NCBI GenBank assembly: GCA_041570195.1
Contig: JBFFWQ010000048.1
Span: forward strand, 1-41,301
Direction of reading: 5' to 3'
Source: UBA11865 sp041570195
GTDB lineage: Bacteria > Chloroflexota > Anaerolineae > Promineifilales > Promineifilaceae
DNA: 41,301 nucleotides
Below, one piece after another: positions 8,572 through 17,200 of this stretch. The notes under the pieces were generated by a model. It was given only the letters and a program-made list of their open reading frames with translations. It was not told the origin of the DNA and made no database searches. Each line of letters starts with the position of its first letter. Within the stretch, counting starts at the first letter, position 1. Made by a program: the position numbers and the translations under genes.

Positions 8572-8811
8572 ATGAATAAGATCTTGAGCTTCATGGCTGG
8601 AGCATTGTGTGGTACGGTCGTTGGCGCGACGGTGGCCCTGCTTATGGCCCCATCTTCTGGCATAGAATTGCGAGGTGAAATGGTAAATCGTTGGGAAGAT
8701 GCGCTTAACGAGGCGCGCCAAGCCATGGAGGATACCAGGCGTGATCTGCAAGCCCAATTCGAGATGATGCAGCAAGGCAATTATCAGGAGGAAGCAGCCG
8801 AGACCGAGTAG
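8572..8811 (+). CDS. YtxH domain-containing protein
   Basis: A 79-residue protein with one N-terminal membrane helix of the YtxH type: FMAGALCGTVVGATVALLMAP followed by SSGIELR. A charged helix with heptad spacing, probably a coiled coil, and an acidic tail follow. The family is membrane-anchored and linked to general stress in Bacillus; the biochemical role is unknown. GGAGGG lies eight bases before the ATG. A perfect -10 box TATAAT is at 8456-8461, but the paired -35 region is poor. It converges with the peptidase gene, with 16 bases between the stops. Confidence 0.85.
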   Translation: MNKILSFMAGALCGTVVGATVALLMAPSSGIELRGEMVNRWEDALNEARQAMEDTRRDLQAQFEMMQQGNYQEEAAETE

Positions 8812-8827
8812 ACTGCGGCCGTCAGAC

Positions 8828-10972
8828 CTAGGGATCGATCGCCAGCCAATAGTCGGCTGGCTCGCTCACGAATGGAGTTTGGGCCGTGATCACCATGATG
8901 CCGCCCTCTTGGCCCAAATCGACGGTCCATTTGCCCTGATTCCGATCATCTAGATCCAGGTTTGTGACCCGGGGTATAGATCCGCGATGGATCAAATTAA
9001 CGCGCCAAATTTGGGGCAGGAACTGACCTGTTCTGATGAATCCTCGGTTTTGCCAATCAACATCATCTGTTTCCACGTCATCCAGATATCCTAGCTCGGA
9101 GACGGATATGTCGTCGATGGCGAAGCCTAGTTCGGCAACGGCCGAGTCATTCAGGACCTCAAAGCGAATCAACACTGGGCCGCCCGTGTATGATGACAGA
9201 GAAATCGTCTCCTCAACCCAGCCGTTAAGGTTGGGTTCAACCTCAGCGCTGCTGCCACTCAGCCCCGGACCGTACTCTCCGGCCTCAGCATGCTCAGGCA
9301 TGAGCAAATCCCAGGTGGTCCCGCCATCTGTCGAAATGCTGACGTAAGCGAAGTCGTACCCTTCTTCCAATTCGTACCACGCCCAGAATGAGAGATGAGC
9401 GCTTGTCAAGCCCGTGAGGTCAAAAGACGCGGTCAATTGAGCATCTAGCTCATCAAGCGCAGGCGCAAACCACATCCAGTCCCCGCTGCGGGGAGGAGTC
9501 GGCAACAGCTCGGCCAAGGTATCGCCGGCAAAGGACAGGGTCGTCGCGCCTTGTAGGTCCAGGAGGGCATAGTCGACACTGAATTGGTCAAGGCTTTGCA
9601 GTGAATCGAAAGGCGCCTGATCGATTTCGAGAGCATGTTTGGGTGAATCCAGGTCTAATCTGTTGTACGCGTAGCGCGGACCATAATCGCCGTCGTCCAG
9701 GTAATTGGCTGTTGCCCAGTCGAGCACGAATTGGTCCAATGGCAACTCTGCATCGGTTTCGGCCAAAACAGCACTAATGCCGGCCAAACCATCAGCCGGG
9801 TGTCGCATCAAGCTCTGGATCGCCGCGTCGCCAAGCTGTTCCCAAAAATAGACGACAAATAGATAGGCAGCGCCATAATGGGCAAACACCTCATCGCCGG
9901 CGTCCTCTATCCAGGTATTGAGCGGCGTAGCCGGATCGTCAAGATAATCTGACGCTGTATCGACGGTTTCGAGACCTGTGTAGAGCTCCGTAAACTGAGC
10001 CAGCCCTTCGCTGAGCCATACCGGTTCATTGGGATCGCCGTGCCATTGAATCAGGTGCTGAAGTTCGTGCACCAGGGTGCCAAAATAGAGCGCCTCACCG
10101 GGTCGCAGGTTTTCCATGTTCAGATACACGATTTCTTGCTCGTTGGAACTGCTATTCACGCTGCTTGGGTATTGATCACCGCTGTTGAAGAAGCCCAATT
10201 CGCTGTCATCTGAGTATCCGTCCAAATGTAGTACTGAAAAGCGGGGATCGTCGTCGACCCCGTTCTGCCACTCCGTCCCGTAGAGCTTGACCACAGCTGG
10301 ATAGTATTCGTCTTCAAAACGTTGAGCCGCTTCGGCGATTTGGTCACTATCATAGCCAAGGGAGGTTTCGACCCAGAAGTAAGCATGATCCGTGATCGCC
10401 AACAAGACGGCTTCATGCTGTCCGTCGTCGGTGAAGAAGACGTCCCGTGCACCAACCTGGAATGCCTGGGCGTTCACCAATCGCCGACCAACTTCGGAGT
10501 GGCCCAGTCTACTGGCTGTCTCGTAGTAGTCGCGGGGAGGATATTCTGTTTCCAGGATGGCAGCCAGGTGCCGGAAAGCCGCCTCTGGCGGAGGCGATTG
10601 CCGAATCACACTTGGAACGACTAGTTCGGGCGTCGCCGCGGCCGGCGCGGCTGTGGAAGCTGGGGTGATGATGGTCGAATCGGCCAAATCTACCTGAGGC
10701 AACTCTACAGTCGGTGTGTCGGTAGCTGGTGTGAGCGGCGCCGGTGTTAATCTTGGCGCCGGGCCGGGAGTCGCCGTTTCCCAAGTCGTTGCCAATTGCC
10801 GCACGGCCGAGCGCTCGAAACGATTGACAATCAGGATGCCGGCGGCGATCGCGATTACCAGGCACGCTGCACATATCGCCAGCATCAAGCAGCCAAGTAC
10901 GAGCCATAGCGGCGCTTTGCTCCGTGATTTGGCCCGGTCCACCGTCTCTACTTCAGGCGGGCTTGAATTCAT
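8828..10972 (-). CDS. Membrane-anchored HExxH metallopeptidase with C-terminal beta domains
   Basis: A 714-residue extracytoplasmic protein. Residues 22-50 are a single membrane helix (uncleaved anchor), and 60-125 a Thr/Pro/Ala stalk. A catalytic domain follows with zinc motif HELQH at 302-306 and a downstream Glu322 in WLSEGLAQF, the gluzincin-type third ligand. The C-terminal 300 residues (about 440-714) look like a jelly-roll domain of the MAM or immune-inhibitor-A type, with LSFWAWYELEEGYDFAYVSIS and IRFEVLNDSA, then a last beta domain. The most likely role is a cell-surface protease for proteins or peptides outside the cell. The family assignment beyond zinc peptidase is uncertain. It stands alone on its strand, with no clear promoter found. 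Confidence 0.82.
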   Translation of the reverse strand: MNSSPPEVETVDRAKSRSKAPLWLVLGCLMLAICAACLVIAIAAGILIVNRFERSAVRQLATTWETATPGPAPRLTPAPLTPATDTPTVELPQVDLADSTIITPASTAAPAAATPELVVPSVIRQSPPPEAAFRHLAAILETEYPPRDYYETASRLGHSEVGRRLVNAQAFQVGARDVFFTDDGQHEAVLLAITDHAYFWVETSLGYDSDQIAEAAQRFEDEYYPAVVKLYGTEWQNGVDDDPRFSVLHLDGYSDDSELGFFNSGDQYPSSVNSSSNEQEIVYLNMENLRPGEALYFGTLVHELQHLIQWHGDPNEPVWLSEGLAQFTELYTGLETVDTASDYLDDPATPLNTWIEDAGDEVFAHYGAAYLFVVYFWEQLGDAAIQSLMRHPADGLAGISAVLAETDAELPLDQFVLDWATANYLDDGDYGPRYAYNRLDLDSPKHALEIDQAPFDSLQSLDQFSVDYALLDLQGATTLSFAGDTLAELLPTPPRSGDWMWFAPALDELDAQLTASFDLTGLTSAHLSFWAWYELEEGYDFAYVSISTDGGTTWDLLMPEHAEAGEYGPGLSGSSAEVEPNLNGWVEETISLSSYTGGPVLIRFEVLNDSAVAELGFAIDDISVSELGYLDDVETDDVDWQNRGFIRTGQFLPQIWRVNLIHRGSIPRVTNLDLDDRNQGKWTVDLGQEGGIMVITAQTPFVSEPADYWLAIDP

Positions 10973-11359
10973 GTGTTTCCAACTTCACAATTGGTAATTA
11001 TTCCTGCGTAAATGCCGAGGACGGTCATGGTCGCGAACGGCACAGCAAACTCACAGCGCCCGATGCAATCAATAAGATGCAAGGGACATATCCACCACCT
11101 ATAGTTTACCTGTGCTACGGCAATGTTGACAGTCGTACCAAGGTCACTCTCATAGCTCTGTTAAGAATATCCGCAAAGAGCCCGCCCTTTACTGTTCCAG
11201 TCTTGGCGTTTTGGCAGCACGTGCTTATTGCCGTAGATGAATTATGCGGGTACGATTCCTAGGTTGTACCCTTGTTGCCCGAGTATTGACTCGTTCTGGC
11301 CAAGATTCACTCACCTCGTTCCCGGTTGGCGTAACCTCGGCTTGCTTGAAGGGTTAATC
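10973..11359. other. Gene-free stretch between the peptidase and fabH
   Basis: About 390 bases between two divergent genes. It has a perfect TTGACA at 11126-11131 on the plus strand but no acceptable -10 box 15-19 bases on. No hairpin or recognised RNA element was seen. The promoters for both neighbours are presumably here but cannot be pointed out. Confidence 0.4.
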
Positions 11360-11446
11360 ATGATGGAAGAGGAACGCCGGCTCGGCCGACTCATGGCCAA
11401 TTTGAGGACGCCGCGACCAGCCGTGGCAAATAGGAGAATCACTTGA
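11360..11446 (+). CDS. Possible 28-codon upstream reading frame coupled to fabH
   Basis: ATG at 11360 opens a frame of 28 codons coding for a basic peptide (MMEEERRLGRLMANLR, then an Arg- and Pro-containing end) that stops with TGA at 11444-11446. That stop overlaps the TTG start of fabH as TTGA, the geometry of translational coupling. The frame is also open further upstream (to 11237), so the true start is unsure. No homologue is known to me; this could be chance. Confidence 0.3.
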   Translation: MMEEERRLGRLMANLRTPRPAVANRRIT

Positions 11447-12642
11447 ACCAATTAATGAGCGCCCATATCGTCGGCTGGGGGAGGTTCTTGCCTGATCGCG
11501 TCTTGACCAATGATGAGATCGCTCAAACCGTTGCCACATCTGACGAGTGGATCTATACCCGAACGGGAATCAGGGAGCGACGGATTGCCGCGGAATCTGA
11601 GACGACGGCAACCATGGCCTTCGAAGCGGCCGCGAGAGCTCTGGCTATTGCCGATCTGCACCCTTCACAGATTGAGATGATCATCGTGGCCACGTCGACG
11701 CCTGAGTATATCTTTCCATCTACAGCGTGCCGGGTGCAAGATTACCTTGGGGCGAGGCGCGCTGGGGCCTTCGACCTGAGCGCGGCCTGTTCAGGTTTTG
11801 TGTACGGTCTCAGCCTGGCCGCGCAATCGATCGCCACCGGATCGGTGCGCAACGCCATCGTAATAGGAACCGAAACGCTGTCGCGGGTGGTGGATTGGAA
11901 CGATCGCGGCACCTGCGTACTGTTTGGGGATGGTGCGGGGGCGGTGGTGTTAAAAGGCTCGCATGTGCCGGGAGGCGTCATGGCTTCTAGCTTACGCTCT
12001 GATGGTTCGGGTAGCGAGTTGATAAGTCTGCCGGCCCTATATCACAATCCTGTTCCTACCCTAGGCCCAGAGTACTTGCAGAACGGGCATCGTAGCAAAT
12101 CGATAACAATGGCCGGCAGGCAGGTGTTTCGCTTCGCGACCAGTGTTATCGGCGACGTGATCAACGACGTTTTACAAAAGGCCGATTTGACCATCGACGA
12201 CGTAGACCTGATTGTGCCTCACCAGGCCAACCGGCGTATCATCGAATCGGCAGCCAAAAAGCTCAAAGTGGATCCTTCACGATTCTATTTGAATCTAAAC
12301 CGTTACGGCAACACGTCGGCCGCCTCGATCCCGATCGCCTTATGTGATGTCGTAGACGACGGGCTGCTAAAGCCCGACGATAACGTTGTTTTTGTTGGCT
12401 TCGGCGGCGGTCTGACCTGGGCCGCGTCTGTTGTCAAGTGGGACGTGACCCCGCCAGAGGTCTCCTTGGTGGACCGCGAGTGGAAGCGGGCCCGCTATAT
12501 GGCGGCCCGGAGTCGATCTCGATTCCGTAAACTGAGCCGAAGAGTGGGAGCGCGCGTATTGGGTTCGCCGACGCCAGACGCGACGCTGAGGGATCTGGGC
12601 GAGTCCGATACATCCCAAGATGACTCCCCCGCTGACGATTGA
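11443..12642 (+). CDS. fabH: 3-oxoacyl-[acyl-carrier-protein] synthase III
   Basis: Starts fatty-acid synthesis by condensing acyl-CoA with malonyl-ACP. The catalytic triad is Cys116 (SAACSGF), His260 (PHQANRR) and Asn290 (NRYGNTSAAS). The start is taken as TTG at 11443 because AGGAG sits six bases before it; the ATG at 11455 would be 18 bases from that site. The 399-residue product is longer than the usual 310-335: after the last conserved strand (FVGFGGGLTWAA) comes a tail of about 65 residues, first very basic (KRARYMAARSRSRFRK), then acidic (SDTSQDDSPADD). The gene is not in a fab cluster, so a role with branched or special starters is possible. A strong terminator follows. Confidence 0.93.
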   Translation: MNQLMSAHIVGWGRFLPDRVLTNDEIAQTVATSDEWIYTRTGIRERRIAAESETTATMAFEAAARALAIADLHPSQIEMIIVATSTPEYIFPSTACRVQDYLGARRAGAFDLSAACSGFVYGLSLAAQSIATGSVRNAIVIGTETLSRVVDWNDRGTCVLFGDGAGAVVLKGSHVPGGVMASSLRSDGSGSELISLPALYHNPVPTLGPEYLQNGHRSKSITMAGRQVFRFATSVIGDVINDVLQKADLTIDDVDLIVPHQANRRIIESAAKKLKVDPSRFYLNLNRYGNTSAASIPIALCDVVDDGLLKPDDNVVFVGFGGGLTWAASVVKWDVTPPEVSLVDREWKRARYMAARSRSRFRKLSRRVGARVLGSPTPDATLRDLGESDTSQDDSPADD

Positions 12643-12699
12643 TCTCCGATTCTTGTCGCTGGTAACTGTCTTATAGTGATCCCATTGATCAAAACAATG

Positions 12700-12737
12700 A
12701 GCCGCGGGCGACGATATATCGCCCGCGGCTTTCTTCC
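12700..12737 (+). terminator. Intrinsic terminator of fabH
   Basis: A perfect 12-bp GC-rich stem (12700-12711 with 12719-12730) with a 7-base loop, followed by TTCTTCC. The T tract is short but the stem is strong. Confidence 0.8.
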
Positions 12738-12797
12738 AATCTCATCCGCAGTACTTCCAGCGGCTGTGGCCCAGTCCAGAAAGGGGGGCGGTTGGCG

Positions 12798-13092
12798 CTA
12801 CGGCAAGGTGCCTGTTTCAGTTCTTCGGCTGGCGGACTTCGGAGTCTCAGTACCATGACCGAAGCGGCCGCGAGTAATAGCAGTGCTGCGGTAAGCGGCA
12901 GCCCCTCGGTACCTGACCTGATACCGCGCTGATTTCGCCCAATGTGATACGACTCGGAGTAAATGGCAGATTGAACAAGGTGCAGCTGCATTTGGAAGGC
13001 GCGCCGCGAAGAACGGCAAGTGCTATCCACATCACCGATCGTCTGCGTTTCGTTTCGTACCTAATAGACCTCCAAATAATGACAGCGACCAT
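12798..13092 (-). pseudogene. Probable remnant of a surface protein with a C-terminal membrane anchor
   Basis: No single frame is convincing, but pieces in different minus-strand frames join into a sensible protein end: CSCTLFNLPFTPSRITLGEI and SAVSG in one frame, then GLPLTAALLLLAAASVMVLRLR in another. That is an extracellular beta-type segment, a membrane helix and a basic stop-transfer end. It lies just after the anti-sigma remnant in the same orientation, where such operons often carry a surface protein. The reading is my inference from composition only. Confidence 0.35.
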
Positions 13093-13206
13093 CTGCGATT
13101 GCTCGCTAGCCTGTCAGGCTGCAGTATCAGCAGCCTCATGTCTGCCCCTCCGATTAACTATGCGCCTTTCACTCCGTCAGAACATGGCGCTCTGAACGTT
13201 GCTGTC

Positions 13207-13916
13207 TCAATGAATAGAGCTGCGGCCGCGCATCGCAATTGCGGCGAAGCCATGGATCAGCAGCGTAAAGGCTACACGCAAAACGAATTGACCTAGCAGC
13301 GCGACGAGCGAGTCGCCTAGCGTCGTATCGCTTCTCACAATCGCACCGCTACCATCAAGAACATCAACTCGAAATAGATATCGTTGCCCCGGGCAGAATC
13401 TGCATACCCGCGTACCTCTAGGACTGGCCAGTCTCGTCTGCACGTATCTCGTTCAGCAATACGAATTCTGCGCCATCCGCATCGACGCCATTGTCCAGGT
13501 GAGCAAGATAGACACGAAACTCGCGCGGATAGCCGCCAGATACCGACCATTCGAGCGAGATAACTGGCGCACGACAAACATAACGCTACAACAGACAGCA
13601 TTGCGAAACGAACAGACATCGCCCAGGCCGGACGCCGTACCGAAGGTCTGTATTCAGTCCGTTTGGCGCTGGCGATGCTCGCAGACGACTCCTCATGTAC
13701 TTGATGCAAAGTTCGGTCAGGCAAGAGCGTAGGAACGTCTTCGCAGACTAATAGCCCGACGGCCTCCTTCAGACGTTGCAACTTCCCTGGCTCAGCACGC
13801 GCGGCCGCGTCGCAGCGGAGTCACAGCGCGAGCATCCTTTGTTCGAATGATTCAAGTGTTCCGTTAAGATGGGCGGGCAATAACTGGCTTAGCCTTTTTC
13901 GCAGTGGCAGCTTCAT
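13207..13916 (-). pseudogene. Decayed anti-sigma factor (zinc-finger-like, membrane and fibronectin-like parts)
   Basis: From an ATG at 13916 the frame begins MKLPLRKRLSQLLPAHLNGT, like the N-terminus of an anti-sigma factor, but meets a TGA after about 31 codons. The same frame goes on to a hydrophobic segment (FAMLSVVALCLS). The sequence then shifts frame to a beta-sandwich segment starting APVISLEWSVSGGYPREF, is cut by a TAG after ADETGQS, and shifts again near 13390, at a run of Gs, into GQRYLFRVDVLDGSGAIV. It ends with a second hydrophobic segment (FVLRVAFTLLIHGFAAI). At least two stops and two shifts are needed. The layout of cytoplasmic domain, membrane helix, extracellular fibronectin-like domain and helix fits an ECF anti-sigma protein, as does the sigma remnant just upstream. 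Confidence 0.65.
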
Positions 13917-14133
13917 GATAAGAAGTCTGCCCTTGTCCCTGCCTCATTAGGTCAATGGAAAAAGCATATTTCTAATAATATAGTTGCCATTGGCACGAAA
14001 AGGTTCAGAACTGGCCATTATCGCCCCAAGAACTGTTATTCAGCTGTAGGTGTATCATCGTTCAGCCAGCCGGAGCCAGAGCACGAGATTTGTGTAGTGC
14101 ACAATAGCTCTCAATTTACTCTTCGGGATTTGC

Positions 14134-14636
14134 TTAGATCAGGAGGCGATTCTGGTGTTGAAGCGCATAGCTTACCTGGCTCTTAAACGTTCCAACTAGG
14201 CAGTCTATGATCTGGGCGATGTCGGCGTGTGACAGCTCTTGGACGAACACAAGTTCCAGAGCAGCCGGGTGGTTGGGCGAAGGCGTCTCCAGGGCAATTG
14301 TGGTCTGGCTGGAGCGCCAGCTTTCTACCAGGCTCATCTCTAGACTTTCTTCCTCATCTACCCAAGTCAGAGCGCTTTTTTTACAGAGAGAGTGGCCTAT
14401 GCCGGCGTAGCCAGGAAACGGCTTTGTTGCGAGCTATGTAGAATATCCAGGTCCTAACTTTGGCCCTGCGTTCTAATCTCGGGGCGCCCCACCAAAGAGC
14501 CACAAATGTGTCCCGCAAGAGCTCCTTGCAAACTGGCTCGCTGCAAGTGAGGCGCAGCAGGTAATTGGGCGTGTCGATGGTATAGCTGAGTAGACGCCTC
14601 TTCGTCACCATCGGCCGCTACCTGTAAGAGTCGCAC
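14134..14636 (-). pseudogene. Decayed ECF sigma factor
   Basis: Region 2 of an ECF sigma factor is readable but split: LLQVAADGDEEA and TQLYHRHAQ in one frame, then ELLRDTFVALWWG followed by RAKVRTWIFYIARNKAVSWLRR in another. The frame stops at 14381. After a run of seven As it continues in a third frame: VDEEESLEMSLVESW, then region 4 with LELVFVQELSHADIAQIID and VGTFKSQVSYAL. At least two frameshifts, plus a short loss in the region 2-4 linker, remove function. It is the upstream member of a dead sigma/anti-sigma pair. The flanking 14637-14862 stretch shows no gene. Confidence 0.75.
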
Positions 14637-14862
14637 ATCGGTTAGCTCTTGGCCATATTCGGGCGTATAGGCCGGTTCTCCGACAAGTAAGCCAGTTTAA
14701 AAAGAGGATTTCATTGGAGCCTATTGGCTACATAAGAGTCACTGGTGTCCGATCCGGCGAAAAGCGGGCAAAAACACAGAACTGAACTACCCGGCAGAGA
14801 AAGAACATCTCACGTGGTCGAGCGCTAAGGAGTCAGGCCAGTCATTTGGTGAACCATAGGTC

Positions 14863-15528
14863 CTACTGATCAACCGACTCGTCGCTATCTATGGCGACGG
14901 CGATATGCTCGAGCAACATTTGCTCGTCGACAAGGCCTTCGATGTGCACCCGGCCGTTGATGACGAGGTGGGGCAGGCGGTTGACTGAGTAGCGTACGAG
15001 CGCGTCGGGAAACGTGTCGCTCATGATTAGAAAGGCTCGGACGGAGGGAGCAAAGACGGCCATATTGAAGGCCGCTTGGGCCATGACCGCACCGTATTCG
15101 TCTTCGGCCGACGTCAATAGCTCTATGTCGACATCTTCGGTAAGGCGGCTCAACTGAATCCGCGTTCGCGCTTCGGATGTCATACCGCGGAATGAAACAC
15201 ATTGAATGGCTGCTATCAGGGATGTTAGCTGGAAGCCGGCCGGCAGGCCGATGAGACGCACGCCATGATCGACAGCCACGCCGTCCTCGAGCCGAAAAAC
15301 GCCAATGACGGGGTAGTAGGCATAGTTGATCCGGCGTGGCAGGATACGATGATCTATTGTTTCGAAGCGACGGTCAAGCAGCTGGGCCAACCGGATGGCT
15401 TCAGCTTCAGTTGGGCTGGCCTGTCCGTCGCCCCATACGTGAAGCCTGACCTGCTCGGGCAGATTCTCAAAGAAGCTCGGCAGCTGGGCCCATGTATCTT
15501 CGTCGAATTGTGGTGGTCGTTGTTCCAT
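14863..15528 (-). CDS. Thioredoxin-fold protein resembling protein disulfide oxidoreductase, active-site cysteines absent
   Basis: A 221-residue protein with two thioredoxin-like halves, as in the glutaredoxin-like PDO family: the first about residues 1-105, the second about 115-215, ending with the cis-Pro strand LPHLVINGRVHIEGLVDE. At the position of the CPYC active site in the second half the sequence reads LLTSAEDEYGAVMAQ, and the first half also lacks CxxC; the only cysteine in the body is in the AIQCVSF segment. It is therefore unlikely to do dithiol chemistry and may bind partners instead. The ATG at 15528 is preferred over 15603 because GAGGA precedes it and homologous proteins begin about there. 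It is divergent from the methyltransferase-like gene. Confidence 0.7.
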   Translation of the reverse strand: MEQRPPQFDEDTWAQLPSFFENLPEQVRLHVWGDGQASPTEAEAIRLAQLLDRRFETIDHRILPRRINYAYYPVIGVFRLEDGVAVDHGVRLIGLPAGFQLTSLIAAIQCVSFRGMTSEARTRIQLSRLTEDVDIELLTSAEDEYGAVMAQAAFNMAVFAPSVRAFLIMSDTFPDALVRYSVNRLPHLVINGRVHIEGLVDEQMLLEHIAVAIDSDESVDQ

Positions 15529-15680
15529 TCGGCAATCCTCGGGCACCGATTTATAATCCAGCAGTCGGTAAATGGCAATGGGCAATTGCTCTCCTAACGA
15601 CATTGAAGCTCTGGGCTCATGGTAAGACGTGTCACCTTGAACCGCAGATACTCTTTCGTAGCGACTTGAAGGTGTTCCAA

Positions 15681-16289
15681 GTGATTCTGTTTTTGACCCT
15701 GTTCTTTCTGTGGGCGGCCGTTCATTCGGTAACGGCGTCGCGTCGATTCAAGGAGATGGCTCGCAAGACAATGGGCGCACGCGCCTATGACGGGACCTAT
15801 CGCCTGCTTTACAATCTCCTGGCTGTCGTCACGCTGACGCCAGTGCTGATTGTCGGCTCAGTTGTCCTCCCGAACACAGTCTTGTGGGAGTTTTCCCCGC
15901 CACTCAGTTTGCTTTTTGTTGGCATCCAACTACTTGGCCTTACCGGACTGCTGGTTAGCCTGCTTCAAACAGACGCCATGCGTTTTGCCGGCCTAGGCCA
16001 ATTTGTTCGTTATCTGAAAGGGGAGGAAGATGTTAATCTCGAGCCGGTCCTGATAACCGGCGGCGCTTACAAGTTAGTGCGTCATCCCCTGTATTTCTTC
16101 AGCCTGCTCGTTCTCTGGTTTGCGCCGACCATGACATTGTCCCTGCTTCTGTTCAACGTCGCGGCAACCATTTACTTCTGGGTTGGTTCGGGCTATGAAG
16201 AAAAACGGTTGTCGGCCGCTTTTGGCGAACAATATGATGCATACCGGAAGACGGTTCCGCGTCTTCTGCCGGTGAAGTTAATCTCTTGA
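15681..16289 (+). CDS. Isoprenylcysteine-methyltransferase-like (ICMT/NnrU type) membrane protein
   Basis: An integral membrane protein of about 202 residues with five or six hydrophobic segments. The C-terminal signature of ICMT/PEMT-like methyltransferases is clear: ITGGAYKLVRHPLYFFSLL, then EEKRLSAAFGEQYDAYRKTVPRLLP. These enzymes use S-adenosylmethionine bound by the RHP and EE motifs; the acceptor is unknown. The frame is open back to 15492, but those residues look non-coding. GTG at 15681 with GAAGG eight bases ahead is the best start I see. It is followed at 13 bases by mscS, probably in one transcript. Confidence 0.8.
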   Translation: MILFLTLFFLWAAVHSVTASRRFKEMARKTMGARAYDGTYRLLYNLLAVVTLTPVLIVGSVVLPNTVLWEFSPPLSLLFVGIQLLGLTGLLVSLLQTDAMRFAGLGQFVRYLKGEEDVNLEPVLITGGAYKLVRHPLYFFSLLVLWFAPTMTLSLLLFNVAATIYFWVGSGYEEKRLSAAFGEQYDAYRKTVPRLLPVKLIS

Positions 16290-16302
16290 GCGAGGTATGA
16301 TT

Positions 16303-17130
16303 ATGGACATCCAAGGGATCTTTGATTCATTTTCCGGTATCTTCGACGGATCGCTATCTGAGGTCATTGTAAAGATCGCCGTAGCGATCGGCATTTTGGT
16401 GCTTGGTGCCCTAGTGGCGAGATTCCTAACGGCCTCGCTGCGGAGGGCATTGGTCAGAAGCAGGGTCGATAAAACGCTAGTCTCATTCTTATGCAATGTT
16501 TTCTATTATTCGCTCCTGGTAATTGCCGTCGTCATATCGTTGAATTACCTTGGCGTACCGACCAGCTCGTTGGTTGCCGTGCTTGGCGCCGCGACGCTGG
16601 CGATCGGCATAGCGTTACAGGACTCAATCGCCAATCTGGCATCCGGGATTTCACTTATTGCTTTGCGCCCAATAGCCGTTGGCGACTATGTGGAGGTTTC
16701 CAACGAGGAAGGATTCGTCGTCGAAATCCGCTTTTTCCACACGTTACTAACGACCCGAGATAACAAGTCAGTCTATGTTCCGAACAAGGATGTGATGGGT
16801 AACAATATCGTCAATTTCTCCGACACCGAGCTCATACGGTTGGATCTGGTATACAGTATCTCGTATGGCGATGATGTGCACAAGGCCAAGGGGATTCTGG
16901 AGCAGATCGTAGCGGAAGACGAACGCATTGCCAAGCAGCCACCGACCGTCGTTGCCGTGAAAGAGTTGGGCGACAGTAGCGTGAACTTAACCGTGCGTCC
17001 CTACGTGCACGTGGAGGATGAACCGGACGTTACCTTTGCGCTAACCGAGAAGGTGAAGCTCAGATTCGAGGCGGAGGGGGTTTCCATTCCATTCCCGCAA
17101 CGAGACGTTCATCTGATTCAGGCAAATTAG
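16303..17130 (+). CDS. mscS: Small-conductance mechanosensitive channel MscS
   Basis: An inner-membrane pressure-release channel opened by tension during hypo-osmotic shock. The 275 residues have three N-terminal helices. The pore helix reads AVLGAATLAIGIALQDSIANL with the usual Gly/Ala pattern, followed by the beta domain (RPIAVGDYVEVSNEEGFV, then YVPNKDVMGNNIVNFSD) and the alpha/beta C-terminal domain to residue 275. The second ATG (16303) is chosen over 16297 because GAGCGAGG is then correctly spaced. It ends 70 bases from convergent mutS. Confidence 0.94.
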   Translation: MDIQGIFDSFSGIFDGSLSEVIVKIAVAIGILVLGALVARFLTASLRRALVRSRVDKTLVSFLCNVFYYSLLVIAVVISLNYLGVPTSSLVAVLGAATLAIGIALQDSIANLASGISLIALRPIAVGDYVEVSNEEGFVVEIRFFHTLLTTRDNKSVYVPNKDVMGNNIVNFSDTELIRLDLVYSISYGDDVHKAKGILEQIVAEDERIAKQPPTVVAVKELGDSSVNLTVRPYVHVEDEPDVTFALTEKVKLRFEAEGVSIPFPQRDVHLIQAN

Positions 17131-17200
17131 GCCTACTAAGCGATGGGGTTTTTGGAGCTTGAATCTCCGAAACGTGCGTCGTATCTGTCGCTTGTATAGC

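Noticed and set aside
11126..11131. Perfect TTGACA upstream of fabH
   Set aside because: No -10-like hexamer lies 15-19 bases downstream.
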